Shown: positions 42,736-54,119, counted from the first letter of the stretch. The stretch: 64,000 bases of DNA from Paraphaeosphaeria minitans (GCA_015832175.1 WJXW01000005.1:2046001-2110000), one strand, 5' to 3'. A program made the numbers and translations. The notes: generated by a model from the letters alone, not told the origin.

Positions 42736-43205
42736 TGTTAAATCTAAGAGGGTAGCTAGTCCTAAAGGGTTAAGGTTAGTTCTTAGGCAGGAGTACTTAC
42801 AGAAGGTAGAAGGTCTTATTAATACGTTAGTATCTTAATAAAGTGTAATAAGTTAATAATTTAGTCTACTAGAATCTAAATAATAGATTAATAAATAGAT
42901 TAAATATAAGTATAGAGGGCCTATCCTCGCGTTCCTATATACTAAGTAAAGGCCGCTCTATAGGGAGCGCTCTATAGAGAGTAGTTATGTATATTATACT
43001 CTAGTACAGAGCAATTAAGCGCTCTGTAGAAAGGAGTTATATATGTTATGCTCTAGTATAGAGTAATTAAGCGCTCTATAGAGAGTAGTTACGTAACTCC
43101 TTTATTTAAGGCGTAGCTGGTATTAAATCCCCGCTTAATCCTTACTCCGCGCCCGCTAGGTACAAAACCGGCTTTTCGCCATTATGTGGATTTCAGATCC
43201 TAACA
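42736..43205 (-). repeat. A4 5' LTR (470 bp, same U3 subtype as A2 and F)
   Basis: On the minus strand TGTTAGGATCTGAAATCC to TTTAACA. It is longer than in A2 (431 bp) because the palindrome-rich block (GAGCGCTCT words, about 42955-43085) is repeated more often. The outer ~90 bp keep unconverted words such as CCGGCTTTTCGCC. Confidence 0.92.
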
Positions 43206-45657
43206 TGCTATTACTAAGGCTAACTTTAAGAAGTTTTACTTAAAGCTTAATAAGACGCTATATACTAAAGATAAATTAAAGGAGCGCCTACTAAAGTAGT
43301 TTTACTATATAGTAGACCTTTAGGACCCTAAGGAGGCTGTAGAGCTCCTAAGACTCTAACCTAGCGTTAATTATAAAATACACCTAAAGGAGGGAAGTTA
43401 ACCTACGTACTAATAATACTTTAGAGCCTCTTAAGAAGAGGCTAAGGTAATACACGCCTATGTCTAAATAAAGCTTAGTAAAGAATATATACGTAAGAGT
43501 AAATCTCTATTTATAGCTCTATTACTAGTAGTGCAAAAACCTAGTAGAAGTATCTACATATACGTTAACTATTAACGCCTTAATAAGATTATAATTAAAG
43601 ACTGTAATACACTGCCTAAGATTAGTAAAACGCTTTTTTAGATAAATAAGGTCTACGTTTTCTCTAAGTTTAATATTATTGCGGCCTTTAATAAGATACG
43701 GGTGAAGGAGAAAGATGTTTATAAAATAGCGTTCTCTACTAGATTTAGACTATTTAAGTATATAATTATACCCTTTAGGCTATATAACGTCCTAGGCACT
43801 TTTTAACACTATATTAATTAGCTATTACATAAGTACTTAGATGACTTTTGCTCTACATATCTTAATAACGTACTAGTGTATAGTAAAAATAAAGATAAGT
43901 ATAATATATACTACCTTAAAGTGTGTAAGCGTCTATATAACGCTAGGCTATACTTAAATATTAATAAGTGCGAGTTCTTAGTAAAGCGAGTATAATACCT
44001 AGATATAGTGCTATTAATAGAGGGGCTTAAAATAGACCCTGTAAAGGTCTAAGTAGTTATAGACTAGGTCTTGCTATAGTTAGTAAAGGATATTTATTTA
44101 TTTATTAGTTTTACTAACTTCTATTAACAATCTATTTATTACTTTTTATAAATAGCTTACCCACTGCTTAAGCTTACGCACAACGCCACTAGAAGGGTAG
44201 AGCTAATTAACGCGGCCTACTAGGCCTTTGTATAGTTATAGTAAGCATTTATTAACACGTTTATACTAGCACACTTTAATCTAAACGCCTATTTAATTAT
44301 TAAGATAGACGCGTTAGACTAGGTAGTTACTAGAATCCTATTATAATACGTAAGTAATAGGACTGAAGAAGTCCTTTAATTAATCGCGTTCTTCTTAATA
44401 AAAATAAAGCTAGCGGAGCTTAACTACCCTATCTATAATAAAGAGTTAATGGCGATTATATAGGCGTTTAAGGAATAGAGGCCAGAACTAGTAGGGACTA
44501 CTAATCTAGTAGAGGTGTTTTCTAATTATAAGGCGTTAGAGTACTTTATAATAATAAAGTAGCTTAACTGCTAATAAGCGTAATAGGCGCAATTCCTATT
44601 AAAGTTTAACTTTATAATATAATATCGCCCTAGTAAGTAAGACACTAAACCTAACGCGCTAACTTAACAATTAAATAACCTACTAGCTAAATTAGATAAT
44701 AAACGTATTTAGTAGCAGTATTAAATCCTACTCCCCCTAGAAAGATTTAAGATAAACGCCTATCCTAGTTATAATAGAGGGTTATAACACGCAATCTACC
44801 TTGCCTAGATTATTATAGACTCTATAGAACTAGACGTGTAAGACTTATTCTAAATAGTATACGCACTTAGCAAGGAGCTACTTGTCTCTAATAGTTAGAA
44901 TAAGAACGCTTTATCTTAGAATAGTCCTAAGGTTATTAAATATAACCTAATAGGCTAGCTGCGTACGTATAGTCTATATAATAAAATAATTCTAGCTGTT
45001 ATAGAAGTAATTAAGTTAGGCGCGCGACGTCTACTATACTACTTATACTATATAATAGAGTTACAGTTAGAGTTGCAAAGCTGTACTATTAAAGATAATC
45101 TAGTATATATTAATAATAGAGTCTTTATACCATATAATAACGCCTTAAGAACCTAGGTTATCACTCTTTATTATAACAGCCCTATTAGTGGCTATAATAG
45201 AAAGCACAAAACCTACTATAAACTATCTAGAAACTTCTACTAGCTAGGGTATACTAATAGCGTCGCCAAGTATATTAAAAACTACCTAACGTGCGCGTAA
45301 GCTAAGTTAAAGCGTAAAGGAAAATATAGGCTACTATATTCTTTGCCTATTCTAGATACCTATTAGAATAGTATATTAATTAACTTTATTATGCCGCTTT
45401 CTAAGTCTCACCTTAATAGGCGCGACTACTAACATAATATAGTTATTATTAATTAGTTATCTAAAAAGAAGAAATTTGTCCTACTAATAGCGCTAGACGT
45501 AGAGATATACGTGTAGGCCTTTATTAAGTATATATAAAGAGAGGAGGGCTACCCTATTAAAGTAATTACTAATTATGGCACGTAGTTTACGTTTATATTT
45601 TAGTAGCGCCTCTACTAGCGTATTAGTATAACGCTAAAGCTGTTAACAGCTTTCTAC
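43206..45657 (+). pseudogene. Gypsy J pol relic, first part (reverse transcriptase to integrase core)
   Basis: 5' truncated at the A4 LTR. The plus-strand frame starts in the linker before reverse transcriptase; Val-Asn-Tyr-(Gln/Arg)-Arg-Leu-Asn near 43570, Pro-Phe-Arg-Leu near 43775, active site Tyr-Leu-Asn-Asn at 43858-43869 (both Asp lost). RNase H: about 44270-44640, with Tyr-Asn-Lys-Glu-Leu near 44440. Integrase: from about 45000; Cys-Ala-x-Ala-Lys remains of the zinc domain near 45295, first core Asp region replaced (Ile-Asn-Phe-Ile) near 45380, then Leu-Leu-Thr-Ala-Phe-Tyr-His at 45640-45657, where H interrupts. Confidence 0.85.
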
Positions 45658-46854
45658 CATAGTTGGCCTTCCCCTATTAGAATAGGTTGTGAGGTAGGTG
45701 TAGTGTTACTATACAGTAGAAGTCCTATTTGCACCTACTCTTATATAAATAGGTAGTAATAGCTAACCTACTTAGTTCTTACTCTACTTTTTTATATAGT
45801 AGTAGAGTTGTATCGTGTAATAAGGCTCTTTCTAGACATATATCCTATACGCAAATAGAAGGTAGGGTATTAAGTAATATAATGCTTAGCGCTAGGTCTT
45901 AGTAAGTAGGTATAGAAGGATCGCTTCTAGTTATATAATAAAGGTATGTAGTAGAAGTAAGGTATAAGGTAGCTTTCTATGCTTCTTTTTTATTACTCTA
46001 TTAGTCTTGTTTATTTTCCTCTTTTTTTGTGTAATAGTCTTTATCCTCTAGCTCTCCTTTAAAGTTAAGGATAATATTGTCTAGCTAGATAGAAGTATAA
46101 TCTCCTAGTTGTTAAGGAGACTAGGAGTGTCTAGCCTTTTTATATAATGTGATTTATTAGGTAAAAGTAGTCTAGATTTTAGGCTGCTGCCACTAGTGTA
46201 GCTTTATATATAGTGTCTCTGTCCTTATATGTATAGGGATAGGCCCTAGCTGTGCTTTATATATATATATATATTACTTATAGATAGTGTAGGTTATATT
46301 ATTAAAATTATATAAAGCGGTTTAGGTTGCAGTTACAGCGTTGTTATATAAGAGGTCTATAGCTTATAGTTAAGCTGTAATAGTCTAAAGAGTTTCTTTA
46401 CATAGGTGTGCTTTATTATAATATTAGTAGTAATAAAGCCTTTCTTTATAAGAAAAGCGATAAGCTCTCTTCTTACTATATAACTAATTTTATTAAAGGT
46501 TTTCTTTTTCTAGTTGTTAAAATCTTTAGTAAAAGAAAAGATTACCTCTTTACTTTTAAAGCTGCTTACGCGATATTACGCAATTATATACACTATATAA
46601 GTGTTTAGCTGTTTTAGAGAAGGGGGTAGGTAGCTATATAGATTTACTCTATCTACCTAGTACTTTTGTGTAATCTCTCCTCTTAAGGTAATAGTCTTAA
46701 TATTTATTACTTCCTCTACTTATTAAAGCTATATTACTTTGTCTTCTTACTAAGGAGGTAGTATTAATTATTATATAATATCTTTAGATTATAGTTCCTT
46801 TAGGAAGTCTCCTAGTCTTAAGGCTATATTATTATTATCTTTTTTAGTTAAGTA

Positions 46855-46935
46855 ACGTGTCTGCGTTTAGTTATCGCTAGTTTTATTATACAACGTGTTT
46901 GCGTTTAGTTGTTACTAGTTTAATTATGTAACGTG
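46855..46935 (+). repeat. 38-bp tandem repeat in H internal region
   Basis: ACGTGTCTGCGTTTAGTT recurs after 38 bp (46855 and 46893), with a third partial start at 46931. The same repeat is present in the full H copy at about 51125-51235. Confidence 0.8.
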
Positions 46936-47164
46936 TTTTTTAGGGTTGTAAATGTGCTTACTATCTCCTTTCTTTTCTATAGAATAGCTTAGACTAGATT
47001 ATGCAACTCTTTATAAATGTGTACGCTTTATTTCTGCTTATTATACAATTTGAAATTCAATCTCTAATAAAGGTAATAATATAGAGCCTACGTATTTAGC
47101 TTATAGGGCGCTCTATCTTTAGATCTTACTAGTTTGTAGTTAATTGGAATTAACTACTAATTAG

Positions 47165-47402
47165 TGTTGGTTTGGCTTAATCTGTAATTAAGTATTTAAG
47201 GGTTAATAGTATACTATCGTGCAAAGGGTAAGAAGTAGGTTTAATTAATTACGTCTAGTCTATTGTACAAAGGGGCACTGAGGACCTTATAAAGTCTCTG
47301 CCTCTTGGCGCTGACCTAAGCAGTGGGTCCTTGTGCGGGTCCCTATAGGTAGGCAGGCCCCTATTTCACTTAGTGCTATTTGTACGATAAACTGTACGGA
47401 CA
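47165..47402 (+). repeat. H 3' LTR (238 bp) of the truncated copy
   Basis: TGTTGGTTTGGC to TACGGACA, single-unit form without the 74-bp internal duplication. Confidence 0.92.
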
Positions 47403-48468
47403 GTTAGCCTATTTAAAGCTATAAAGGGCTATCTACTGCGTTCTAGTATAGAGTCCCTAGGAGAGTTGCCAAAAGGATAGAAGAATACGCACAACGTATT
47501 TATAGTTAATAACCTAGTCTTAAGAATTAAGAATATTTAAGTTAACACGCGTCTATTAATTAAATAGGCCTAAGCTAAAATAAAAAAGTATACTAATAAG
47601 TAACACGTACCTACACCTATCTTATATAAAGGTAACTAGGTTATACTAGACCCGCGTAACGTTTATACGCGACACAGAAAAGGCCTATTAAATAAGAACC
47701 TTAGCCTATTTAAGGTTATTAACACCTACTCTAGTAATATAATAGCTAATAGATCTAGTAAGGCGTTTAAGCTAGACTTTAAGGACTATAAGACACTTAA
47801 AGCTATTTACTTATAGTTTTACCTATAGCTGTTACACCTATAGAATATAGACCCTCTTATTAGACAGAGGCCTACGCCCTAAGGACTAGTAGATATAAAA
47901 AAGGGGCTCCTAGTGTGTTATGTTAAGGCAATTATTAATTATAAGATTAATTATCGCGCTATTAACCTAGACACTAGCACTAAAGGACTGCTAAAGTTCT
48001 TAATTAAGTAGGAGGATTTTAATAACGCTATATAGAAAGTATATATTAATATAATGGGTTATTAAGAGCACCTCTTAGAGTATTATTAACACTACTCTAA
48101 CGCGCCCTAGTAATCTAGTATAGCATTTCTTAAGTAATATAATAAGGCGATAGCAATTACGTAAATCCTAATAATAAATATTTATATAACTAGAGCTTAA
48201 AGCTAAACGTTAGCACTAGTTAATTAGATTATAATTAAGGCTAGCTAGCGTAGTAAACAGCACTGTACTTACCTACTTTTATATATAAGTAAGCTAATGA
48301 GATAGTCCTATTAGTAAGCGTTACATAGAATAGCTCTAAAGTACACCGCCTAGTTACCTTACTATATTGCCGCTAATATAGTAACCTATAAGATACGTAT
48401 ATAGAAAGTAGATAGCTAGGATAATTATTTAAAGCTTCTAGAATAAAGCTTTTAAGAGGGGAGGATAG
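47403..48468 (+). pseudogene. Gypsy J pol relic, second part (integrase end, chromodomain-like)
   Basis: Continues J integrase after H. The C-terminal part (about 47560-47850) has Pro-Phe-Lys-Val-Ile-like and Val-Phe-(Tyr)-x-Leu-Leu positions. A chromodomain-like segment at about 47935-48075 includes Phe-Leu-Ile-Lys-x-Glu-Asp-Phe and ends Glu-Tyr-Tyr-x-His. The frame can be followed to about 48440. A polypurine tract AAGAGGGGAGGATAG (48454-48468) leads to the LTR. Confidence 0.75.
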
Positions 48469-48644
48469 TGTTATAAAGCTAGGCGCGAGACTAGAGCGAT
48501 TAGATAAAGTTCTCACTTATTAGACTAACTTTAGCGTACTAGTTCTATATTAGACTTACACCCTTACGCGCTAGATCTCTACGCGTTTATACCTAAGTAT
48601 CTAGCTTCCTAACTATAGTTTTTATTTAATATAATTAATTAACA
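48469..48644 (+). repeat. J 3' LTR (176 bp, end inferred)
   Basis: Begins TGTTATAAAGC right after the polypurine tract and has its best matching end at AATTAACA (48644), giving TGTTA/TAACA ends. The 5' LTR is missing, so the end and target duplication (CTAAG would be the right copy) cannot be confirmed. Confidence 0.65.
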
Positions 48645-48705
48645 CTAAGCCTCTATACTGCCTATAATATGCCTTTACTAAAGCTACTAAACTTTAGTAA
48701 TAAGG
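48645..48705 (-). mobile_element. Gypsy L fragment between J and K
   Basis: 61 bp that continue, after the K/H insertion, into L pol at 52071. The TAAGG repeat (48701-48705 and 52066-52070) is the target duplication of K. Confidence 0.6.
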
Positions 48706-48741
48706 TGTAATAGGTAGATCACGATATTATTATAGTGTTGT
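48706..48741 (+). repeat. K solo LTR, first 36 bp
   Basis: TGTAATAGGTAGATCACG... matches the start of the K LTR (42705 leftward). It is split by H and continues at 51887. Left target copy TAAGG. Confidence 0.9.
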
Positions 48742-49053
48742 TGTTGGTTTGGCTTAATCTATAATTAAGCATTTAAGGGTTAATAGTATACTATTATGTA
48801 AAAGATAAGAAGTAGGTTTAATTAATTACGTTTAGTCTATTGTATAAAGGGGCACTAAAGACCTTATAAAGTCTCTGCCTCTTAGCGCTAACCTAAGTAG
48901 GGGGTCCTTATGCAGGTCCTTATAGGTAGGTAGGGCCTTATAAAGTCTCTACCTCTTGGCGCTAACCTAAGCAGGGGGTCCTTATGCGGGTCCTTATAGA
49001 TAGGTAGGCCCCTATTTCACTTAGTGCTATTTATACGATAAACTATATAGACA
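48742..49053 (+). repeat. H 5' LTR with 74-bp internal duplication
   Basis: 312 bp, against 238 bp for other H LTRs. The word CCTTATAAAG with its following block occurs at 48862 and again at 48936, a 74-bp tandem duplication shared with the 3' LTR. Confidence 0.92.
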
Positions 49054-51569
49054 CTAGCAACTTTTCTTTTATATAATAGCTTATATCTATTATATACTTT
49101 CTCTTTCCTATTCTTCTCTATCTATACAGTTAGCCTTCCCCTATTAGAACAGGTTATAAGGTAGGTATAGTGTTACTATATAGTAGAGGTCCTATTTACA
49201 CCTACTCTTGTGTAAATAGGTAGTAACAGCTAACCTACTTAGTTCTTACCTTACCCTTTCGCACAGTAGTAGAGTTACATTATATAATAAGGCTCTTTCT
49301 AGGCATATATCTTATGTGTAAATAGAAGGTGGGGTATTAAGCAATATAATACTTAGCGCTAGGTCTTAGTTAGCAGGTATAGAAGAATCGCTCCTAGTTA
49401 TGCAATAAAGGTATATAGTAGAAGTAAGGTATAAGGTAGCTTTTTATACTTCTTCTTTATTATTCTATTAGTTTTATTTATCTTCTTCCTTTTTTGTGCA
49501 ATAGTTTTCTTTCTCTAGCTTTCCTTTAAAGTTAAGGATATATGCTTATATATCTATAGTAGAGGGTTTATATTTGTAGAAGTTAGCGTATAATAATATA
49601 TATTACCTTTTAGCTCGCTAAGTATCCCTTAGTAGATAGTTAGTAGACTAGTATCCTTCTTTATAGTATATAAAGCATTTCTACTTTATATAAGAGCTTA
49701 AACTTCTAAAGTTACCCCTTCCTTTTAGTCTAAAGATTAATCTACCTCTAGAGGGGCTAGATTCTCTTATACAATTAGGATTATTATATTATTAATTAGT
49801 GTAGTACACCTCTTTACTATCTTAGAGGAACTATAACTTCTTTCTATCTTTAGTAACTTAGAATAACGTATAAAGGTCGCTAAGTAAGCCTTTTACTATA
49901 TTTTTAAGGTTAAATATAGCTTATTTAAGATTAGGATAGCCGCGGCATGCTTATATAATAGTAGTGTGTAGTTATAGTTTACTACTAAAGCCTTGTCTAA
50001 GAGCCCTTTAGGCTAAAGTAAGCTTATTAATTATTACTTCTAAGGCCTTGTGTAATATAGCAGCTAGATTATCCCTTTTATAGTATTTAAAGGTAAGAGT
50101 AGTCTATTCTATCTAGTACTAATTATAATTAACACTAGTGTTAAAGTGCCTATTTAGTCTGTTGTACAATTTATCCTATAGAAGTCCTAGTCTAATATTA
50201 TATAGGTAGTAGGTACTTGCACAATTAGAAAGGATTCCTAAAAAGATATTTATATACTAGTCTTATAGTATGCCTAGCCTATAGTATAGTTTTCTAAAGA
50301 CTTTTGCCTTATCTACTAGGATGTTATATAGCCTACTAGTGTAGTTATTCTCTTTACTCTAAGCTTTCTAAAAGAGGATAATCTTGTCTAGCTAAATATA
50401 AATATAATCTCTTAGTTATTAAGGAGACTAGAAGTGTCTAGCCTCTTTATATAATGTGGTTTATTAGGCAAAAGTAGTCTAGGTTTTAGGCTATTACTAC
50501 TAGTGTAGCTCTATATATAGTATCTCTATTCTCGCACGTATAGGGATAGGCCCTAGCTATACTTTATATGTATATACATTGCCTATAGATAGTGTAGGTT
50601 ATATTATTAGAATTATATAAAGTAGTTTAAGTTGCAGTTGCAGCGTTATTATATAAAGGGTCTATAGCTTATAGTTAAGCTATAATAGTTTAAAAAGTTT
50701 CTTTATATAGGTGTCCTTTATTGTAGTATTAGTAGTAATAAAGCTTTTTTTTATAAGAAAAGTAATAAGCTCTTTTCTTATTACACAACTAATCTTATTA
50801 AAGGTTTTCTCTTTCTAGTTATTAAAATCTTTAGTAAAAGAAGAGATTACCTCTTTACCTTTAAGACTACTTACGCGATATTACGTAATTATATACACTA
50901 TATAAGTGTTTAGCTATTTTAGAGAAGGGGGTAGGTAGCTGTGTAGATCTACTCTATCTATCTAGTACTTTTATGCGATCTCTCCTCTTAAGGTAATAAC
51001 TTTAATATTTATTACTTCCTCTACTTATTAAAGCTATTCTAAGTTATCCTCTTAGGTAGCTTATTATGCGATTCCTTCTTGTACAGATTCCTCTAGGAAG
51101 TCTCCTAGTCCTAGTGCTATGTTATTATCTTTTTTAGTTATACAATGTGTCTACGTTTAGTTATCGCTAGTTTAATTGTGTAACGTGTTTACGTTTAGTT
51201 ATTACTAGTTTAATTATGCGACGTGTTTTTTAGGATTGTAAATATACTTACTATCTCCTTTCTTTTTTATAGAATAGCTTAGACTAGATTATGCAACTCT
51301 TTATAGATGTGTGCGCTTTGTTTCCGCTTATTATATAATCTAAAATTTAATCTCTAGTAAAGGTACTATCTCCTTTCTTTTCTGTAGAATAGCTTAAACT
51401 AAATTATATAACTCTTTATAGATGTGCGCGCTTTGTTTCTGCTTATTATATAATTTAAAATTTAATCTCTAGTAAAGGTAATAATATAGAGCCTACGCAT
51501 TTAGCTTATAGGGCGCTCTATTTTTAGACCTTACTAGTTTACAGTTAATTAGAATTAACTACTAATTAG
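49054..51569 (+). other. H internal region
   Basis: 2.5 kb with no recognisable retrotransposon domain. One stretch (about 50710-50915) is open in the same frame as 46408-46608 of the truncated copy and differs mainly by RIP-type changes. It reads as a hydrophobic, Lys/Tyr/Phe-rich peptide of unknown identity. Contains the 38-bp repeat (about 51125-51235) and a 115-bp tandem duplication (51251-51480). Confidence 0.6.
51251..51480 (+). repeat. 115-bp tandem duplication in H
   Basis: The block beginning CTATCTCCTTTC at 51251-51365 is repeated at 51366-51480 with transition differences only at the sites I compared. The truncated copy has one unit (from about 46960). Confidence 0.92.
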
Positions 51570-51881
51570 TGTTAGTTTAGCTTAATCTGCAATTAAGCAT
51601 TTAAGAATTAATAGTATACTATTATATAAAGGATAAGAAGTAGGTTTAATTAATTACGTCTAGTCTATTATACAAAGGGGCACTAAGGACCTTATAAAGT
51701 CTCTGCCTCTTAGCGCTAACCTAAGCAGGGGGTCCTTGTGCGGGTCCTTATAGGTAGGCAGGGCCTTATAAAGTCTCTGCCTCTTAGCGCTAACCTAAGC
51801 AGGGGGTCCTTATACGGGTCCTCATAGGTAGGTAGGCCCCTATTTCACTTAGTGCTATTTATACAATAAACTGTACGGACA
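51570..51881 (+). repeat. H 3' LTR with 74-bp internal duplication
   Basis: 312 bp, TGTTAGTTTAGC to TACGGACA, with the same 74-bp duplication as the 5' LTR, as expected if both were copied from one template. Confidence 0.92.
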
Positions 51882-51886
51882 GTTAT

Positions 51887-52065
51887 AGTATTTAGTGCTA
51901 AGGACTTATAGAGGGCCTATACGCTAAGCGAGCTAGCTATGAAAAACCTACACTATACCCTAACTCTACACAAAATAAGTATTATTCTATTAATACTATT
52001 AAGTTATCCTTTTACTATTCTTTCTAGTGTAAAGTAAGTACTATTGCCTATAACTAGACCTTATA
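51887..52065 (+). repeat. K solo LTR, remaining 179 bp
   Basis: Continues the K LTR after H; ends CTAGACCTTATA (RIP-altered CCTCACA). Right target copy TAAGG follows at 52066-52070. Confidence 0.9.
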
Positions 52066-53666
52066 TAAGGTTAGACTCTTTTATTATAGGTTTATTACTA
52101 ACTAATACTTTAGCTAGTAAGTATAGTACGTATAGTATACACATTATAACACTAGTAGTAGGAACCCTTATAGCTCTATAGATATTAGTAATATGCGTCT
52201 TATATGCGCCTAATAAGCTTAGCTTATTTATAGATCTACTTACTCTACTATGCTTAGTCTTCTATAGTATTTTATTCTATAGGGTAGGCAATAAATAGGT
52301 TAGCGATAGGTTCTCCTATACGTAATCTACTCTCCTTAATAGTCTATCTACTAGATTTATTTTCCCTAGGTAGTATTCTACTTTAAAATTAAAAGCTACT
52401 AGATATATTACCTATTATCTGTACAGTTTATCGTACAAATAGCACTAAGTGAAATAGGGGCCTGCCTACCTATAGGGACACGCACAAGGACCCACTGCTT
52501 AGGTTAGCGCCAAGAGGTAGAGACTTCATAAGGTCCTTAGTGCCCCTTTGTACGATAGACTAGACGTAATTAATTAAACCTACTTCTTACCCTTTACACA
52601 ATAGTATACTATTAACCCTTAAATGCTTAATTGCAGATTAAGCCAAACTAACACCTATTATACTTATTATAGGCTTAGCTTCTATACAGCGCGTATACCG
52701 CGTAGGTTATTATAGTTACTTAGTATTTAAATTATGTACTATATACTATCTAAATAATGTCTCTATTACTTAAAGTAGTAGATAATAGGAAAGAGCTTAA
52801 GGTTATATACCTTATAATTTAGCTCTACAGCTTAAAGTTTCCTTAATATAAAAGTAACTAAATGCCACTTCTAGTTCTTAAATAGCTGCGAAAGGATACT
52901 ATATATTATTAAAGTAGATATATTAGTCTCTAATTAGATTAGTAGCGTAAGGTTAAAGTAGCGTAGAATAGGCGCACTTAAGAAGCGTATTTTAAGTATT
53001 TTAGAAGCTTTATTAGCCTTTACTAACTATTAGAACACTTAGTGCTTTTTAAGTAGGTCTAAAAAGAAGTAGTCTCTTACGTATATACCTTAATAAATCG
53101 CCTATAAAAGTTTATAAAGCCTAGGAATAACTAAAGGTTTTAGATACTAGTTGGCTGTAGCTATTCTATAATAGTTACTATGCATATAGGATTAGCGTAG
53201 ATTTCTTATATAGTTATAATAAAACTATGGAAGTAGACTTTACCTAAGGCAAATATACACTTAGTTAAATTAATAGAAAGTTTAGCCTTACGTAGTAATT
53301 TAAGCATAGTATAAATAGCGCGCTAATAAAGCGTAAGATCCTTATTATAGGTATAGATAAGTATATTATCTAAATTCATAATATATATATAATCTAGGTA
53401 TAGCACTAGTGCCTTATTAATATATACCTAAAAGCTTATAGGGGCATTAGTTAAGCTAAATAGTATTACTAAGTATTTAAAGTGGCTATAGTAAGTTTAG
53501 AATATAGTTTTCTACTTATCTCCTACCTAGATCTTAATTCTATAGTAGGCGTTACAAAGATTAAAGGTCGTATAGTAGTATACGCCTAATAGGCGGTTAA
53601 GCGTCTTTCTAACTAAAGATAGTAGGTAATAATTCTTAATAGTAATCGTGTTAAAGCCCTAATAAT
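52066..53666 (-). pseudogene. Gypsy L pol relic: reverse transcriptase, RNase H
   Basis: Minus-strand relic. The reverse transcriptase frame enters at 53666 (Gly-Phe-Asn-Thr-Ile-Thr-Ile-Lys), reaches Phe-Ser-Leu-Thr-Asn-Ala-Pro near 53450 and the active site Leu-Asp-Asn near 53360. The thumb and RNase H continue left, interrupted by an H solo LTR (52416-52653). Phe-Lys-Val-Glu-Tyr-x-x-Gly-Lys-Ile-Asn and Arg-Arg-Val-Asp-Tyr (the end of Gypsy RNase H) are at about 52395-52315. The frame is followed to about 52075. Stops at Gln/Trp sites. Confidence 0.85.
52416..52653 (-). repeat. H solo LTR, minus strand, target duplication CCTAT
   Basis: 238 bp; on the minus strand TGTTAGTTTGGC to CAGATA. 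CCTAT is at 52411-52415 and 52654-52658. Inserted in L RNase H. Single-unit form. Confidence 0.95.
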
Positions 53667-54097
53667 TGTTAGGATCTGAAATCCATATAATGGCGGGAAG
53701 CTGGTTTTGTACCTAGTGGGCGCGTAGCAAGAATTAGGAGGGGATTTAATGCTAGCTACGCCTTAAACAAAAGAGTTACGTAACTACTCTCTACAGAGCG
53801 CTTAATTGCTCTGTACTAGAGTATAACACACGTAACTACTCTCTACAGAGCGCTCTCTACAGAGCGCTCCCTATAGAGCGGACTTTGCTTAGTATATAGA
53901 AACGCGAGGATAGACTCTCTATACTTATATTTAATTTGTTTATTAATCTATTATTTAGATTCTAGTAGACTAAATTGTTAACTTATTACACTTTGCAAGA
54001 TACTATTATATTAATAAGACTTTCTACCTTTTATAAGTACTCCTGCTTAAGAACTAACTTTAACCCTTTAGAACTAGCTACTCTTTTAGACTTAATA
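53667..54097 (+). repeat. A2 5' LTR (U3 type with GGCGGGAAGC)
   Basis: 431 bp, TGTTAGGATCTGAAATCC to TTAATA. Contains tandem palindromes of the GAGCGCTCT kind (about 53780-53880). Confidence 0.96.
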
Positions 54098-54119
54098 TCT
54101 TAAACACCCTTAATATAAG

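Larger units (their letters stand above)
40246..43205 (-). mobile_element. A4: chromovirus, 5' part, minus strand, truncated
   Basis: Minus-strand A copy from its 5' LTR (42736-43205) through gag to the end of protease (40246, equals A1 about 21370). The remaining pol is absent. Its leader carries the K solo LTR. Its outer LTR end at 43205 adjoins Gypsy J. Confidence 0.9.
45658..47402 (+). mobile_element. H element, 5' truncated, with 3' LTR
   Basis: Internal H sequence starts abruptly near 45660 at the GTTGGCCTTCCCC point (equals 49126 in the full H), so the 5' LTR and the first ~75 bp are missing. It also lacks about 820 bp present in the full copy (equals 49548-50365); the joint is at about 46068-46075. 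The 3' LTR is at 47165-47402. It interrupts J integrase. A 66-codon open stretch (46408-46608, GTG start, no ATG) is conserved with the full copy. Confidence 0.85.
48742..51881 (+). mobile_element. H element, complete (3140 bp), probably non-autonomous LTR element
   Basis: LTRs of 312 bp at 48742-49053 and 51570-51881, target duplication GTTGT (48737-48741) and GTTAT (51882-51886, one G-to-A change). The 2516-bp internal region has no recognisable gag, protease, reverse transcriptase or integrase, so it would need enzymes from another element (large-derivative type). No clear tRNA primer site or polypurine tract survives. It is inserted in a K solo LTR. Confidence 0.92.

Noticed and set aside
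46408..46608. 66-codon open frame in H as a real gene
   Set aside because: GTG start without ATG, and no domain; although open in two H copies it was not called as a separate gene.
48469..48741. Single long J LTR reaching to the H insertion
   Set aside because: The last 36 bp match the start of the K LTR and are bounded by the TAAGG duplication, so K is a separate insertion.
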